From Sporosarcina sp. HYO08 (lineage in GTDB: Bacteria; Bacillota; Bacilli; Bacillales_A; Planococcaceae): a stretch of DNA of 64,000 bases. Where the stretch lies: positions 23,649 to 87,648 of the forward strand of contig NZ_LPUT01000030.1 in assembly GCF_001563475.1 (NCBI RefSeq). Reading direction: 5' to 3'. The notes beneath the pieces are model-generated. The model made no database searches. It was given only the letters and a program-made list of their open reading frames with translations, and was not told where the DNA came from. Of the stretch, positions 26,802-35,616 are shown one piece after another (the first letter of the stretch is position 1; each line of letters starts with the position of its first letter). Both the position numbers and the translations under genes were made by a program.

Positions 26802-28034
26802 ATGTTTCGACTCCCATTTTTATTTATCGCAACGGGTATGATCGGATTTGTGCTATTTCATCTTGTTTCAATGATTTCAACATTTCACTGGCTTTTCCAA
26901 GATATCCGGGGGCCCGAAGGATGGTTCTACACGCATTTATTCGTTCTTGGATGGGCAACGATGCTCGCAATGGGTGCATTTTATCAGCTGATTAACGTGA
27001 TTTTACAAAAAGATATTTATAGCAGAAAGCTGGGCTACGTTCACTATGCCTTTTTTACAGTTGGCCTGATCGGGTTGCTATACGGATTTCTAACCTTCAA
27101 AACGGTTTGGATTGGCCTTTTTGCAACACTTGCGTTTGTCGGAGTCATTCTTTTTGCCATAAACATTTTCGTAACGTTGTTTTCTGCGAAAAAATGGGAT
27201 CCAATTACGATTAGTGTGGCATGTGCGGTATTGTACCTAGTGCTTACAGGGCTTTTTGGCATGTGGATGGGCATTCATTTTTGGACGGGAGATCGAGGCA
27301 CTTTCCACGAACAGCTATTTGGCGCTCATATATGGCTTGGAACGATTGGCTGGTTTGGTCTCCTTATCGTCGGATTTAGTTTTAAGATGCTTCCGATGTT
27401 TTATTTGGCGCATCATTACCCATTACGTCTCCAATGGGCAACTTTAATAACTTGGAATGCAGCAGCTATTTGGGGCGCAGTTTCATTTTTACTTGGCGGT
27501 TCATATTGGACCGTTTGGGCGTCGCTTGTTTTGTTAACGATTGCCATTAGTTTGTATACATTCCATTTGTATGAAATACAAAAACACCGTGTAAAACCGA
27601 ATCCTGGCTATGGAATATTATGGTCGGTTACGATTACACGTGCTTTGTTAGTAAGCTCTATAGGAATCGTACTCTATACAGTAATCTTTCCGAATACTTT
27701 TATGCATTCAAAGCTTGTGCTTATTGCCGGATGGATTTATCTTGGTGGATGGGTAACATTAACAATTCTTGGATATGCTTCAAAAATCATTCCATTTCTT
27801 TGGTGGACACAGAAGTATGGAAAACAGGCAGGCAGACCAGGTACCCCCTTAATGGCGGACCTATTAAATGATCGAAAAGTGAATAATGGCATGAGAGTAG
27901 TTGTGGGAAGTGTACTTCTACTGACAGTCGCCCTGATCATTTCATCAAATGTCCTAATCGCTGTCGCGGGATTTGCATTTTCTTTATCTGCTATATCTTA
28001 CATGATCCTCATTGGACGTGTATTTACAAGATAA
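26802..28034 (+). CDS. 12-TM NnrS/heme-copper-oxidase-I-like membrane protein
   Basis: A 410-residue polytopic protein with about 12 helices. His residues sit at helix positions, e.g. His20, His29 and His45 (YTHLFVLGWATML), GAHIWLGTIGWFG, and PMFYLAHHYP. It resembles NnrS and the distantly related heme-copper oxidase subunit I-like proteins that occur next to NO/denitrification genes, but the full oxidase catalytic set is not evident. GGGGGA lies before ATG 26802. Fourth gene of the FNR-box operon; possibly a heme-binding NO-response protein. Confidence 0.72.
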   Translation: MFRLPFLFIATGMIGFVLFHLVSMISTFHWLFQDIRGPEGWFYTHLFVLGWATMLAMGAFYQLINVILQKDIYSRKLGYVHYAFFTVGLIGLLYGFLTFKTVWIGLFATLAFVGVILFAINIFVTLFSAKKWDPITISVACAVLYLVLTGLFGMWMGIHFWTGDRGTFHEQLFGAHIWLGTIGWFGLLIVGFSFKMLPMFYLAHHYPLRLQWATLITWNAAAIWGAVSFLLGGSYWTVWASLVLLTIAISLYTFHLYEIQKHRVKPNPGYGILWSVTITRALLVSSIGIVLYTVIFPNTFMHSKLVLIAGWIYLGGWVTLTILGYASKIIPFLWWTQKYGKQAGRPGTPLMADLLNDRKVNNGMRVVVGSVLLLTVALIISSNVLIAVAGFAFSLSAISYMILIGRVFTR

Positions 28035-28051
28035 AAAAAGGAAGGATCTAA

Positions 28052-28351
28052 ATGGATAAAATTGAACAAATACGTGAACTGTTGAAGCTTGTATATGATC
28101 CTGAACTTGGCATTAGTATTATTGACTTGGGACTTGTCTATGACGTTCAATGGGAAGGTAAGACGGTCTATGTCAAAATGACCTTAACAACGCCTGGATG
28201 TCCGATGCATGACATGATTACAGGCGGGGTAGATTTCATCTTAAAGGATCGATTAGATGTGGATGAAGTAGAAATTGATGTCGTTTGGGAGCCGAGGTGG
28301 ACTCCTGCTATGATCTCAGACGAGGGAAGAGCGACATTAAATACCTACTAA
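28052..28351 (+). CDS. MIP18/SufT-like metal-sulfur cluster factor
   Basis: A 99-residue MIP18-family (DUF59) protein. Seen: YDPELGISIIDLGLVYDV (about residues 15-32) and the conserved Cys in LTTPGCPMHDMI (about residue 50). PaaD/SufT relatives help insert or mature Fe-S clusters. AAGGAAGGA lies before ATG 28052, 17 nt after the membrane protein. Last gene of the FNR operon, ended by a strong terminator. It may deliver an Fe-S or metal centre to an operon product or FNR-regulated enzyme. Confidence 0.88.
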   Translation: MDKIEQIRELLKLVYDPELGISIIDLGLVYDVQWEGKTVYVKMTLTTPGCPMHDMITGGVDFILKDRLDVDEVEIDVVWEPRWTPAMISDEGRATLNTY

Positions 28352-28355
28352 ATAG

Positions 28356-28398
28356 AAACCGAACGATGAAGAAGCAAAGTCATCGTTCGGTTTTTTTT
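28356..28398 (+). terminator. Terminator of the FNR-box operon
   Basis: AAACCGAACGATGA (28356-28369) pairs with TCATCGTTCGGTTT (28380-28393), followed by T5AG. Confidence 0.92.
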
Positions 28399-28469
28399 AG
28401 TTTCCCCTTTCTTGACTTCAAAAAACAACAGCTCTACACTTATATAGAGAAAAAAAGTTGGAGGACATT

Positions 28470-29684
28470 ATGACAAATCATCCATTCATACCGATCCTAA
28501 TCGGTACAGATATGAACGCTTATAATATGGCCATTTCGTTTCACGAACAATATGGAATCCGGCCTATATTAGTAGGAAAAGAACCTTTATCATTTACAAG
28601 ATTAAGTTCAATTACAACAACGATAGAATTAAACAAAAATTTACCGGATCGCAAGGTTTTTGTCTCATTTTTAAAAGAAATTGCAGCAAAGTATCGAGAG
28701 GATGGCAAGAAATTCATACTCATTGGGACAAACGATCTGTATGTTCGAATGATTATCGAAAATAAAGATGCATTAAAAGAAGACTTTGTCTTTAATTACA
28801 TAGACGAGCCTCTGATGAACGACTTGTTAGTGAAATCGAATTTTTATCAACTTTGTGCAGAGCATGGCATTGATACCCCGGCAACTTACTACTATTCATG
28901 TAAAAGCGATGAGTTGTTTGAGGATGAAGTGATGTTTCCGGTCATTATTAAACCGAGCAACGGTGTACAATATTATAAAAATCCGTTTGAAGGCATGCAG
29001 AAGGTTTATAAAGTCCATTCATACGAAGAAATACATAGCGTCATCGAAACGATTAAAGCTAGTGGCTATCGGGAAGATTTAATCATTCAGGATTTCATCC
29101 CCGGCGATGATACATATATGTGGGACTCGGTATTTTACATCAATAGTAAAGGGAAAACAGAGCTCATTACGTTTGCACAAGTCGTCTTGCAGGAGCATAC
29201 GATGACAGCTATTGGCAACTACACAGCCTTAATTACGCGCTTCAATGAGGAAGTGATGATGAAACTAAAAGGTTTTTTGGAAGCCGTCAATTATGTAGGC
29301 TATGCGAATTTCGACTTGAAATACGACGAACGTGACGGGAAGTTTAAGGTATTTGAAGTGAATATTCGACAAGGCCGTTCGAGCTATTATATTACGTCTT
29401 GTGGTCACAATATGGCGAAGTATTTCGTAGATGACTTAGTTTACGATCAGGAAAAGCCGCTGACCCTTCTGAAAGAAAAGTTCTTATTTACAGTTGTGCC
29501 GAAAATCGTATTGAAAAAATTTGTCAAAAACCGTGAAATTCGTAATGAAGTAAAATCATTACTTCGTCAGAAAAAGTTTGCGAATCCATTATTTTATAAA
29601 AACGACCGTCATTTGAAGCGAAAACTTTATTTATTCGCCAGACAAATTAACTATTATCGTAAGTATAAAAATAGTCAATGGTAA
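28470..29684 (+). CDS. ATP-grasp ligase, D-aspartate-ligase-like
   Basis: A 404-residue ATP-grasp protein. Pre-ATP domain PILIGTDMNAYNMAISFH; ATP-grasp features FPVIIKPSNGV (about residues 150-160), IIQDFIPGDDTYMW and the metal site FKVFEVNIRQGRSS (about 290-303). A basic C-terminal tail (KRKLYLFARQINYYRKY) could contact membrane or cell wall precursors. It resembles carboxylate-amine ligases such as enterococcal D-aspartate ligase, which adds the cross-bridge residue to UDP-muramyl pentapeptide. Planococcaceae often have D-Asp/D-Glu bridges, so this role is plausible. ATG 28470 follows GGAGG by 5 nt. Monocistronic. Confidence 0.72.
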   Translation: MTNHPFIPILIGTDMNAYNMAISFHEQYGIRPILVGKEPLSFTRLSSITTTIELNKNLPDRKVFVSFLKEIAAKYREDGKKFILIGTNDLYVRMIIENKDALKEDFVFNYIDEPLMNDLLVKSNFYQLCAEHGIDTPATYYYSCKSDELFEDEVMFPVIIKPSNGVQYYKNPFEGMQKVYKVHSYEEIHSVIETIKASGYREDLIIQDFIPGDDTYMWDSVFYINSKGKTELITFAQVVLQEHTMTAIGNYTALITRFNEEVMMKLKGFLEAVNYVGYANFDLKYDERDGKFKVFEVNIRQGRSSYYITSCGHNMAKYFVDDLVYDQEKPLTLLKEKFLFTVVPKIVLKKFVKNREIRNEVKSLLRQKKFANPLFYKNDRHLKRKLYLFARQINYYRKYKNSQW

Positions 29685-29690
29685 CAATTC

Positions 29691-29717
29691 CCTCTATACG
29701 TAAAGTATAGGGGGTTT
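29691..29717 (+). terminator. Intrinsic terminator
   Basis: CCCTCTATAC pairs with GTATAGGGGG, 5-nt loop, then TTTTAT. Ends the ATP-grasp gene. Confidence 0.85.
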
Positions 29718-29789
29718 TATAGCTTATTTTGGATAAAAAGAGGTAAACTGTAGAGAATGGGAATTTCTTTTCAGGGAGGCGCTTGCCCG

Positions 29790-31238
29790 ATGGATGACGT
29801 TTTACAACAACTGAACAGCGAATGGCTGGACAGCGCATCGATTGTTACATTACAAGAAAAAATGGAAAAAGGCGAGCTGACAGCGGAGAGACTAACGCTT
29901 TTTTACTTACATGAAATATCAGAAAAAAATCCGAACATTCACGCCATATTGGAGATCAATCCGCAAGCTGTACAAATTGCTCAAGCACTTGACACGGAGC
30001 GCGAGACGCAAGGAATCCGATCATTGCTCCACGGCATTCCGGTGCTATTAAAAGATAATATGGCAACAAACGATATGATGCATACGAGTTGTGGATCCCT
30101 TGCATTGAAAGATTTTTATGCAGCGGAAGATGCGTTTCTCGTTCAAAAGCTACGGGCTGCCGGAGCCGTTATTTTAGGAAAAACAAATATGACGGAATGG
30201 GCAAATTTTATGTCGGATAAAATGACGAATGGATGGAGTTCACGCGGCGGACAAGTGAAAAATCCCTATGGCTTTTTTGATGTAGGGGGGTCAAGTTCAG
30301 GAGCTGCCGCTGCGATTGCGGCGAGTTTAGCTACGATCGCGATCGGTACTGAAACGACCGGTTCGATTATCAATCCTTCTGCACAAAATTCAGTCGTTGG
30401 GATTAAGCCAACTGTCGGTGCGATCAGTCGGACAGGCATCATTCCATTAGCAATTACGCAAGATACACCGGGGCCGATTGCCCGATCCGTTGAAGATGCG
30501 GCCATCGCATTCAGTTTATTGACGGGATATGATGCAAAAGATCCGGTAACAGAAAAAGCAGTGGAATTTGATGGGGTCGACTGGCCTTCTATCTTCAATC
30601 GTGATGCGTTAGAAGGTGTGCGTCTTGGCATTGCTAGAAATATTTTCGTCAATGAAGTGTCAAAGGAAAGGGCAGACCTTTTTGAGAAAGCAATTCAACA
30701 GCTTGAAGCTTGCGGTGCGGTTATACTAGACCCGATCGACCTTGGTGTGATGGAAAATGATCTTGACTACAATGTCCTAATGTATGAATTCAAATCGTCT
30801 CTGAATGCTTATTTGGGAAATACCCCGGCGACGAATCCAATTCGTACATTGGCAGATATTATTGCGTTTAACAATGCGCATGTAGACGAAACTTTGCGCT
30901 ACGGACAAATTTTACTAGAAAAATGTGAAAGAACGAGCGGAACGCTAACAGAGCCCGCGTATTTAAAAGCTCTTCTGAGAAACCATCATTTAGCGGGATC
31001 GATCGCACTTGGAAAAGCTTTGGAGGACCATCGGTTACATGCGCTTGTTTTCCCGCAAGATCACGGATGTAGTTTTGGCGCAGCGGCTGGCTATCCGTCA
31101 GTCACTGTTCCGGCAGCGTATTCAAAAGAAGGCGAACCATTCGGGATTACTTTTGCTGGAAAGGCATTTGCAGAACCAGAGCTTATTGGATATGCCTATG
31201 CATTTGAGCAACTTGTACGGGCAAGAAAGAGACCTTGA
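29790..31238 (+). CDS. Amidase-signature family hydrolase
   Basis: A 482-residue amidase-signature enzyme. Catalytic Lys in IPVLLKDNMAT (about residue 86), cis-Ser in GGSSSGAAAAIAASLA and nucleophile Ser in GTETTGSIINPSAQN (about residue 185) complete the Ser-cisSer-Lys triad. Not GatA: no gatCB neighbours and a distinct C-terminus. ATG 29790 is chosen; GGAGG lies 10 nt before it. The substrate is unknown; such enzymes hydrolyse aryl or aliphatic amides. Monocistronic; the helicase gene starts 49 nt later. Confidence 0.87.
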   Translation: MDDVLQQLNSEWLDSASIVTLQEKMEKGELTAERLTLFYLHEISEKNPNIHAILEINPQAVQIAQALDTERETQGIRSLLHGIPVLLKDNMATNDMMHTSCGSLALKDFYAAEDAFLVQKLRAAGAVILGKTNMTEWANFMSDKMTNGWSSRGGQVKNPYGFFDVGGSSSGAAAAIAASLATIAIGTETTGSIINPSAQNSVVGIKPTVGAISRTGIIPLAITQDTPGPIARSVEDAAIAFSLLTGYDAKDPVTEKAVEFDGVDWPSIFNRDALEGVRLGIARNIFVNEVSKERADLFEKAIQQLEACGAVILDPIDLGVMENDLDYNVLMYEFKSSLNAYLGNTPATNPIRTLADIIAFNNAHVDETLRYGQILLEKCERTSGTLTEPAYLKALLRNHHLAGSIALGKALEDHRLHALVFPQDHGCSFGAAAGYPSVTVPAAYSKEGEPFGITFAGKAFAEPELIGYAYAFEQLVRARKRP

Positions 31239-31287
31239 AATCATATTGTGATAAACTAAATCGACTAGAGACGAAGGTGGGGATGAC

Positions 31288-32430
31288 ATGTCTTTCTTAG
31301 AAAATATAGATGACGTGTTTCAAGCAAAATGGAAATTTGAACAACCAATGCCAATACAAACGAAAATCATACCACAATTTCTTGCAGGAAAAGACATTGT
31401 AGCGGAATCACCGACTGGCTCTGGTAAAACGTTAGCTTACGTTTTACCCATTTTACAGCTTGTTAAAGGAGACCTAAAACAAACGCAGGCACTCATTATG
31501 ACGCCTTCACAAGAATTGTCCATGCAAATTGTGAATGTAATTCGCGAGTGGGTGGAAGGGACAAATATTACAGTTACACAACTCATCGGCGGCGCGAATA
31601 TTCAACGCCAAATTGAGCGATTAAAAAAGAAGCCGACAATTGTTGTCGGGACGCCAGGAAGGGTAACTGAACTTGTGAAAGCAAGACGTTTAAAAATGTT
31701 TGATATTCGTCATATCGTTTTAGACGAGGCGGATCAGCTATTGTCGCGTGATCATCGCGTGGCGGTGAAGAATTTAATTGAGGCGGCGAATCCAGATCGC
31801 CAAGTGATTGCCGTTTCAGCGACACTGACAGAGGAAATTGAAATTGTTGCGAAAAGATTTATGAATGATCCGCTTCGAATTCGTGTAACGTTGGGTGAAA
31901 TACCTAAAATGGGTGATGTCATCCATTCATTTGTAAAGACAGACGCTCGTGATAAGACGGATGTATTAAGAGGGATGGCCCATTTAAAAGGGATTCATGC
32001 ATTGGCTTTTATGAATAATGTCGATCAGCTTCGAATGAAAGAAATGAAATTATCATACAGAGATGCGCCCATTGCTGTGTTACATTCGGATATGAAGAAA
32101 TTTGAGCGGCAAGAAACGCTGGATCGTTTCCGTAAAGGAGAAATCAGTATTTTAATTGCAACGGATTTGGCGGCGCGTGGCCTTGATATCGAAGGGCTCA
32201 CACATGTCATTCATGTCGATGTACCTCATACGATTGAGCAGTATTTGCATCGTTCAGGTCGTACTGGCCGCGCGGGCAATAATGGTGAAGTTCTTACTTT
32301 ACTTTCTTACCCAGAAGAACGTGATTATCGCAAACTGTCGAAAGGACTGAAGCCGGTCCAAAAAGTTTGGTTTAATGGTCAGTTGATCGAAGGGAACTCA
32401 AAAACAGTTGCTAAGGGAAAAAGAAAATAA
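31288..32430 (+). CDS. DEAD-box RNA helicase (YfmL-like)
   Basis: A 380-residue DEAD-box helicase core without long extensions. Seen: Q-motif region KFEQPMPIQTKIIP, Walker A SPTGSGKT (about residues 41-48), TPGR, VLDEAD, SAT, ATDLAARGLDIEGLTHVIH and HRSGRTGRAG. Length and lack of a C-terminal RNA-binding domain fit B. subtilis YfmL, implicated in 50S ribosome assembly and cold growth. GGTGGGG lies before ATG 31288. Ends before a bidirectional terminator. Confidence 0.9.
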   Translation: MSFLENIDDVFQAKWKFEQPMPIQTKIIPQFLAGKDIVAESPTGSGKTLAYVLPILQLVKGDLKQTQALIMTPSQELSMQIVNVIREWVEGTNITVTQLIGGANIQRQIERLKKKPTIVVGTPGRVTELVKARRLKMFDIRHIVLDEADQLLSRDHRVAVKNLIEAANPDRQVIAVSATLTEEIEIVAKRFMNDPLRIRVTLGEIPKMGDVIHSFVKTDARDKTDVLRGMAHLKGIHALAFMNNVDQLRMKEMKLSYRDAPIAVLHSDMKKFERQETLDRFRKGEISILIATDLAARGLDIEGLTHVIHVDVPHTIEQYLHRSGRTGRAGNNGEVLTLLSYPEERDYRKLSKGLKPVQKVWFNGQLIEGNSKTVAKGKRK

Positions 32431-32471
32431 AAAGTGGTTCGAGACGCATGACGCAGTCTCGAACCACTTTT

Positions 32472-32473
<2 letters not shown>
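32429..32473 (+). terminator. Bidirectional terminator, helicase / map
   Basis: AAAAGTGGTTCGAGAC pairs with GTCTCGAACCACTTTT with a 10-nt loop; A- and T-rich flanks serve both convergent genes. Confidence 0.92.
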
Positions 32474-33245
<772 letters not shown>

Positions 33246-33282
33246 TTACTCTTCCTTACTATAGCATAATGCAAAAACAAAA

Positions 33283-33312
33283 AATCCTGCAAACGAAAAG
33301 TTTGCAGGTTTT
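33283..33312 (-). terminator. Terminator of the 38-aa gene
   Basis: CCTGCAAAC pairs with GTTTGCAGG (loop TTTTC), followed on the minus strand by ATTTTTTG. Confidence 0.85.
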
Positions 33313-33315
33313 CAA

Positions 33316-33432
33316 TTATTTTCGCGAGACTGTCGCATGTGATGCCTTTTTACCATCTCTCATCTTTTTTACAATTGGATAGATAACAGGTGCCCATTTG
33401 ATCATTGTTTTTATGATTTTTCCTAATCTCAT
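33316..33432 (-). CDS. Small basic protein (38 aa)
   Basis: A 38-residue ORF starting [20 protein letters not shown], then [10 protein letters not shown] and a Ser-Arg-Lys C-terminus. It is strongly basic (about ten Lys/Arg) with an amphipathic or weakly membrane-associated centre. AAGGAGT lies 9 nt before ATG 33432 and an intrinsic terminator directly follows the stop, both strong signs of a real gene. I do not recognise the family; function unknown. It lies behind the DUF4870 gene (57-nt gap) on the same strand and may share its transcript. Confidence 0.72.
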   Translation of the reverse strand: MRLGKIIKTMIKWAPVIYPIVKKMRDGKKASHATVSRK

Positions 33433-33489
33433 TCGTCGTCACTCCTTACGAAATATGTTCCCCCAGATGCAATATTATAAACGCACCAA

Positions 33490-33831
33490 TTATTTCATGA
33501 TTTTTACGCCTTGAAAGACATTCCAGGCAATGATCGCCAGAAATAGCAAGCTGTAAAGCATCATGAACAGAAAAGGGCCATAGTTCCATAACGACATTGG
33601 ATTCATCCCAATCCCTAGCATGTGCGTATCCCATGACATCATTGAATACGAAAATATGAAAAAACCTGCAATTAAAATAACGACCGGGATGATATGGGAA
33701 ATAAAAGCCCGCTTTGCATGCGTCTTCACAAGCGTGTCGTCCGAAACGATGTAAACAATAAAAGGTAATAATAATGGTGAGATAAAAACGCTGAAATAAC
33801 AAAGTGAAGATAATAATCTATGGTTCGCCAA
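33490..33831 (-). CDS. DUF4870 membrane protein
   Basis: A 113-residue, three-to-four-helix membrane protein. Conserved DUF4870/Tic20-like pattern: LCYFSVFISPLLLPFIVYI, then a conserved Lys/His segment (VKTHAKRAFISHI) and two further hydrophobic stretches. No function is established. It is transcribed divergently from thiT. A 118-codon ORF in another frame overlapping this gene lacks membrane-protein logic and is a shadow. Confidence 0.82.
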   Translation of the reverse strand: MANHRLLSSLCYFSVFISPLLLPFIVYIVSDDTLVKTHAKRAFISHIIPVVILIAGFFIFSYSMMSWDTHMLGIGMNPMSLWNYGPFLFMMLYSLLFLAIIAWNVFQGVKIMK

Positions 33832-33867
33832 AAAAATCCCTCCAATTTGTATCTATATAAGATCATC

Positions 33868-33896
33868 TTGCTTAAAAGAGAGGGATCATATACAAT
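33868..33896 (+). promoter_or_regulatory. SigA-type promoter of thiT
   Basis: TTGCTT (33868-33873), 17 nt, TACAAT (33891-33896), about 25 nt before the TPP aptamer. Confidence 0.65.
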
Positions 33897-33920
33897 AAGA
33901 GAGAAAATTGAATAATTAAC

Positions 33921-34007
33921 ACCACAAGGGGGGCCTTTTGGCTGAGAGTGGACTGCTGTGTCCTAACCCTTCGAACCTGTAAGTTTATACTTGCGTAGGG
34001 ATGTGGA
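33921..34007 (+). ncRNA. TPP riboswitch (THI box)
   Basis: Core motifs GGGGGGCC, GGCTGAGAGT, ACCCTTCGAACCTGT and TTGCGTAGGGATGTGG are present. P1 pairs CCACA (33922-33926) with TGTGG (34002-34006). The 3' half has CTGTAAGTTTATACTTGCG in place of the usual GATCTGGATAATACCAGCG, i.e. the same fold with a variant P4/5. It controls thiT through the terminator that follows. Confidence 0.94.
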
Positions 34008-34022
34008 TGGAAAAGTATCGCT

Positions 34023-34051
34023 AATATTCCGTCTGCCGGAATATTTTTTTA
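34023..34051 (+). terminator. TPP-riboswitch terminator
   Basis: AATATTCCG (34023-34031) pairs with CGGAATATT (34037-34045), 5-nt loop, T tail. OFF state of the thiamine-pyrophosphate switch. Confidence 0.9.
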
Positions 34052-34094
34052 TTTCCGGAAATCCCTGGAAGAATAGAAGTAGGGGAGAATAAAA

Positions 34095-34652
34095 ATGAAT
34101 AGAAAAAAACTACAGTTTTTATTGGAAGTATCAATTTTAGGAGCTATTTCATTCGTTTTGGATAAGATTGGCTTTTCGATGCCGCAAGGTGGATCGGTTA
34201 CATTATCGATGCTCCCGATCATTATCATGGCTTTTCGTTGGGGAATAGCGGGCGGAATGCTGACAGGTTTTGTTTCAGGCATTTTACAGCTTGTCATGGG
34301 TGGTTACGTATTTAATATGATCCAGGCAGCGCTAGACTATTTTGTTGCATACGCACTAGTTGGCATTGCGGCAGTGACGTTGAATTGGCTATTAACGAGC
34401 AAAGCGCAAGGCCATAAAGGGTCAATGATTCTGGCGATTGTCGTCGGAACGATTATCGGCGGCCTTTTCCGCTATGCGATTCACTTTATCGGTGGAATTG
34501 TATTCTTCGCTTCCTATGCACCGAAAGATCAGCCAGTCTGGTTGTATTCCTTAATTTACAACGGAAGCTATATGATTCCAGCAATCATTTTGTCGGCATT
34601 TGTGGCAGCATTTTTATTCACTACAGCACCGAAGCTACTTGAAAGAACATAA
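34095..34652 (+). CDS. thiT: ECF transporter S component for thiamine
   Basis: A 185-residue membrane protein with six helices. GGSVTLSMLPIIIMAFRWG is the signature of the thiamine-specific S component ThiT (formerly YuaJ), which captures thiamine and works with the shared EcfA/A'/T module encoded elsewhere. The upstream TPP riboswitch independently supports thiamine. Aromatic residues lining the site (FRYAIHFIGG, YNGSYM) are in place. GGGGAG lies before ATG 34095. Monocistronic. Confidence 0.96.
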   Translation: MNRKKLQFLLEVSILGAISFVLDKIGFSMPQGGSVTLSMLPIIIMAFRWGIAGGMLTGFVSGILQLVMGGYVFNMIQAALDYFVAYALVGIAAVTLNWLLTSKAQGHKGSMILAIVVGTIIGGLFRYAIHFIGGIVFFASYAPKDQPVWLYSLIYNGSYMIPAIILSAFVAAFLFTTAPKLLERT

Positions 34653-34654
34653 AG

Positions 34655-34850
34655 TGAAACTTTCATCAGTAGGAGCTTCATCCCTACTGATGGTTAGTCA
34701 CGCATAGCCTGATTGATTTTTCTAAGGGCTAAAGCCCAAAGAAAAACCTTATCTCACCAATCGGACCTTTACGGGCAGTTGATCCTCCACTTATCTTCAT
34801 CTGTTAATTTAGAATTTTGAGGTGGGGGGTCTTACTGCCCGTTAAGCGTG
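34655..34850. other. Orphan highly structured ORF-less element after thiT
   Basis: Three independent structures are crowded here. A perfect 10-bp hairpin (34664-34673 with 34683-34692) lacks a T tail. A nested stem CCTGATTG/CAATCGG (34708-34715 with 34758-34764) encloses TTTTTCT-GGGC/GCCC-AGAAAAA (34717-34746). A long stem (34771-34790 with 34822-34842) has 9 plus 10 pairs. In the last, two G-U pairs exist only if read on the plus strand. The plan recalls ends of IS200/IS605 elements or omega-RNA/HEARO-type RNAs, but no transposase or nuclease gene is present. Confidence 0.5.
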
Positions 34851-34855
34851 GGACA

Positions 34856-34900
34856 AAAAAATCGCCATTCTCTTGTGTTAAGGAGGAATGGCGATTTTAT
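34856..34900 (-). terminator. Bidirectional terminator
   Basis: AAAATCGCCATTC (34858-34870) pairs with GAATGGCGATTTT (34886-34898). Ends the TspO-related gene on the minus strand and any plus-strand transcript from thiT. Confidence 0.88.
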
Positions 34901-35616
34901 GTTTTTCTAAATAAAAAAATACAGGCACTGATAACGGTGGCTAGGAAAAGTGCGGCAACAGAGACGAATAACTCCTCAGTACCATTTTTCACAGCAATGC
35001 CTACAAATGTCCATATAAATACGATGTTTAATGGCACATCATGGTGATGATACATAAAATGGAGCGCAAACGCAGTAGCAATCGTTAAATAGATCACCGT
35101 CCAAAGTGGATTGCTTAATCCAAAACCTGACCATTCATGTAAAGTAAGCACATAATTAATGTTGGCAAGCAGTAAAAGAAATGACCAGCCTAGAAATACA
35201 GAAATTGGCAATCTGCCATAAAGAGCACTTGATTTTTTAGGATAGGTAAAATGGAGCGCAAGTAAAGTTAGAATAAGGATAACTGTTGCGACGATTGTCC
35301 ATCCGAATAATCCATAATGCCAAAAAAGTATCCACAATATACTCAGAAGACATGCGCTGATAAATAAAAATGACCGATATGCCTTCATTCCATGCTCTAT
35401 CTGCATATTTTCCCTCTTAAAACGGTAGACCCATATAAAAAGCAATGCATAGATCATCCCCCAGATTAAAAAAACATAACCCGCTGGCATGAATAGTGCA
35501 GGAAGTCTGCTAGCAATTTCCCATGTTGTTTTTCCGTTAAATGGTATAAGATTAGCCGCAGCGTTCACAGTGATGACTGCCACAAGTGAAAAGACCATAA
35601 ACAAAAATCTAAGCAT
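34897..35616 (-). CDS. TspO/MBR-related membrane protein (tryptophan-rich sensory type)
   Basis: A 239-residue protein with seven to eight hydrophobic helices. The stretch AANLIPFNGKTTWEIASRLP followed by FMPAGYVFLIWGMIYALL matches the Bacillales proteins annotated as tryptophan-rich sensory proteins distantly related to TspO. Trp residues are moderately enriched. AGGAGG lies before ATG 35616. The ligand (porphyrin or other) is unknown; the similarity to true TspO is weak. Divergent from the oligopeptidase gene. Confidence 0.7.
   Translation of the reverse strand: MLRFLFMVFSLVAVITVNAAANLIPFNGKTTWEIASRLPALFMPAGYVFLIWGMIYALLFIWVYRFKRENMQIEHGMKAYRSFLFISACLLSILWILFWHYGLFGWTIVATVILILTLLALHFTYPKKSSALYGRLPISVFLGWSFLLLLANINYVLTLHEWSGFGLSNPLWTVIYLTIATAFALHFMYHHHDVPLNIVFIWTFVGIAVKNGTEELFVSVAALFLATVISACIFLFRKT

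Noticed and set aside
33446..33802. 118-codon ORF overlapping the DUF4870 gene
   Set aside because: The 113-residue frame has conserved DUF4870 membrane segments; the other is a frame shadow.
34664..34692. Simple terminator for thiT
   Set aside because: The hairpin is perfect but is followed by GTTAGTCACG rather than T; it is better treated as part of the larger structured element.
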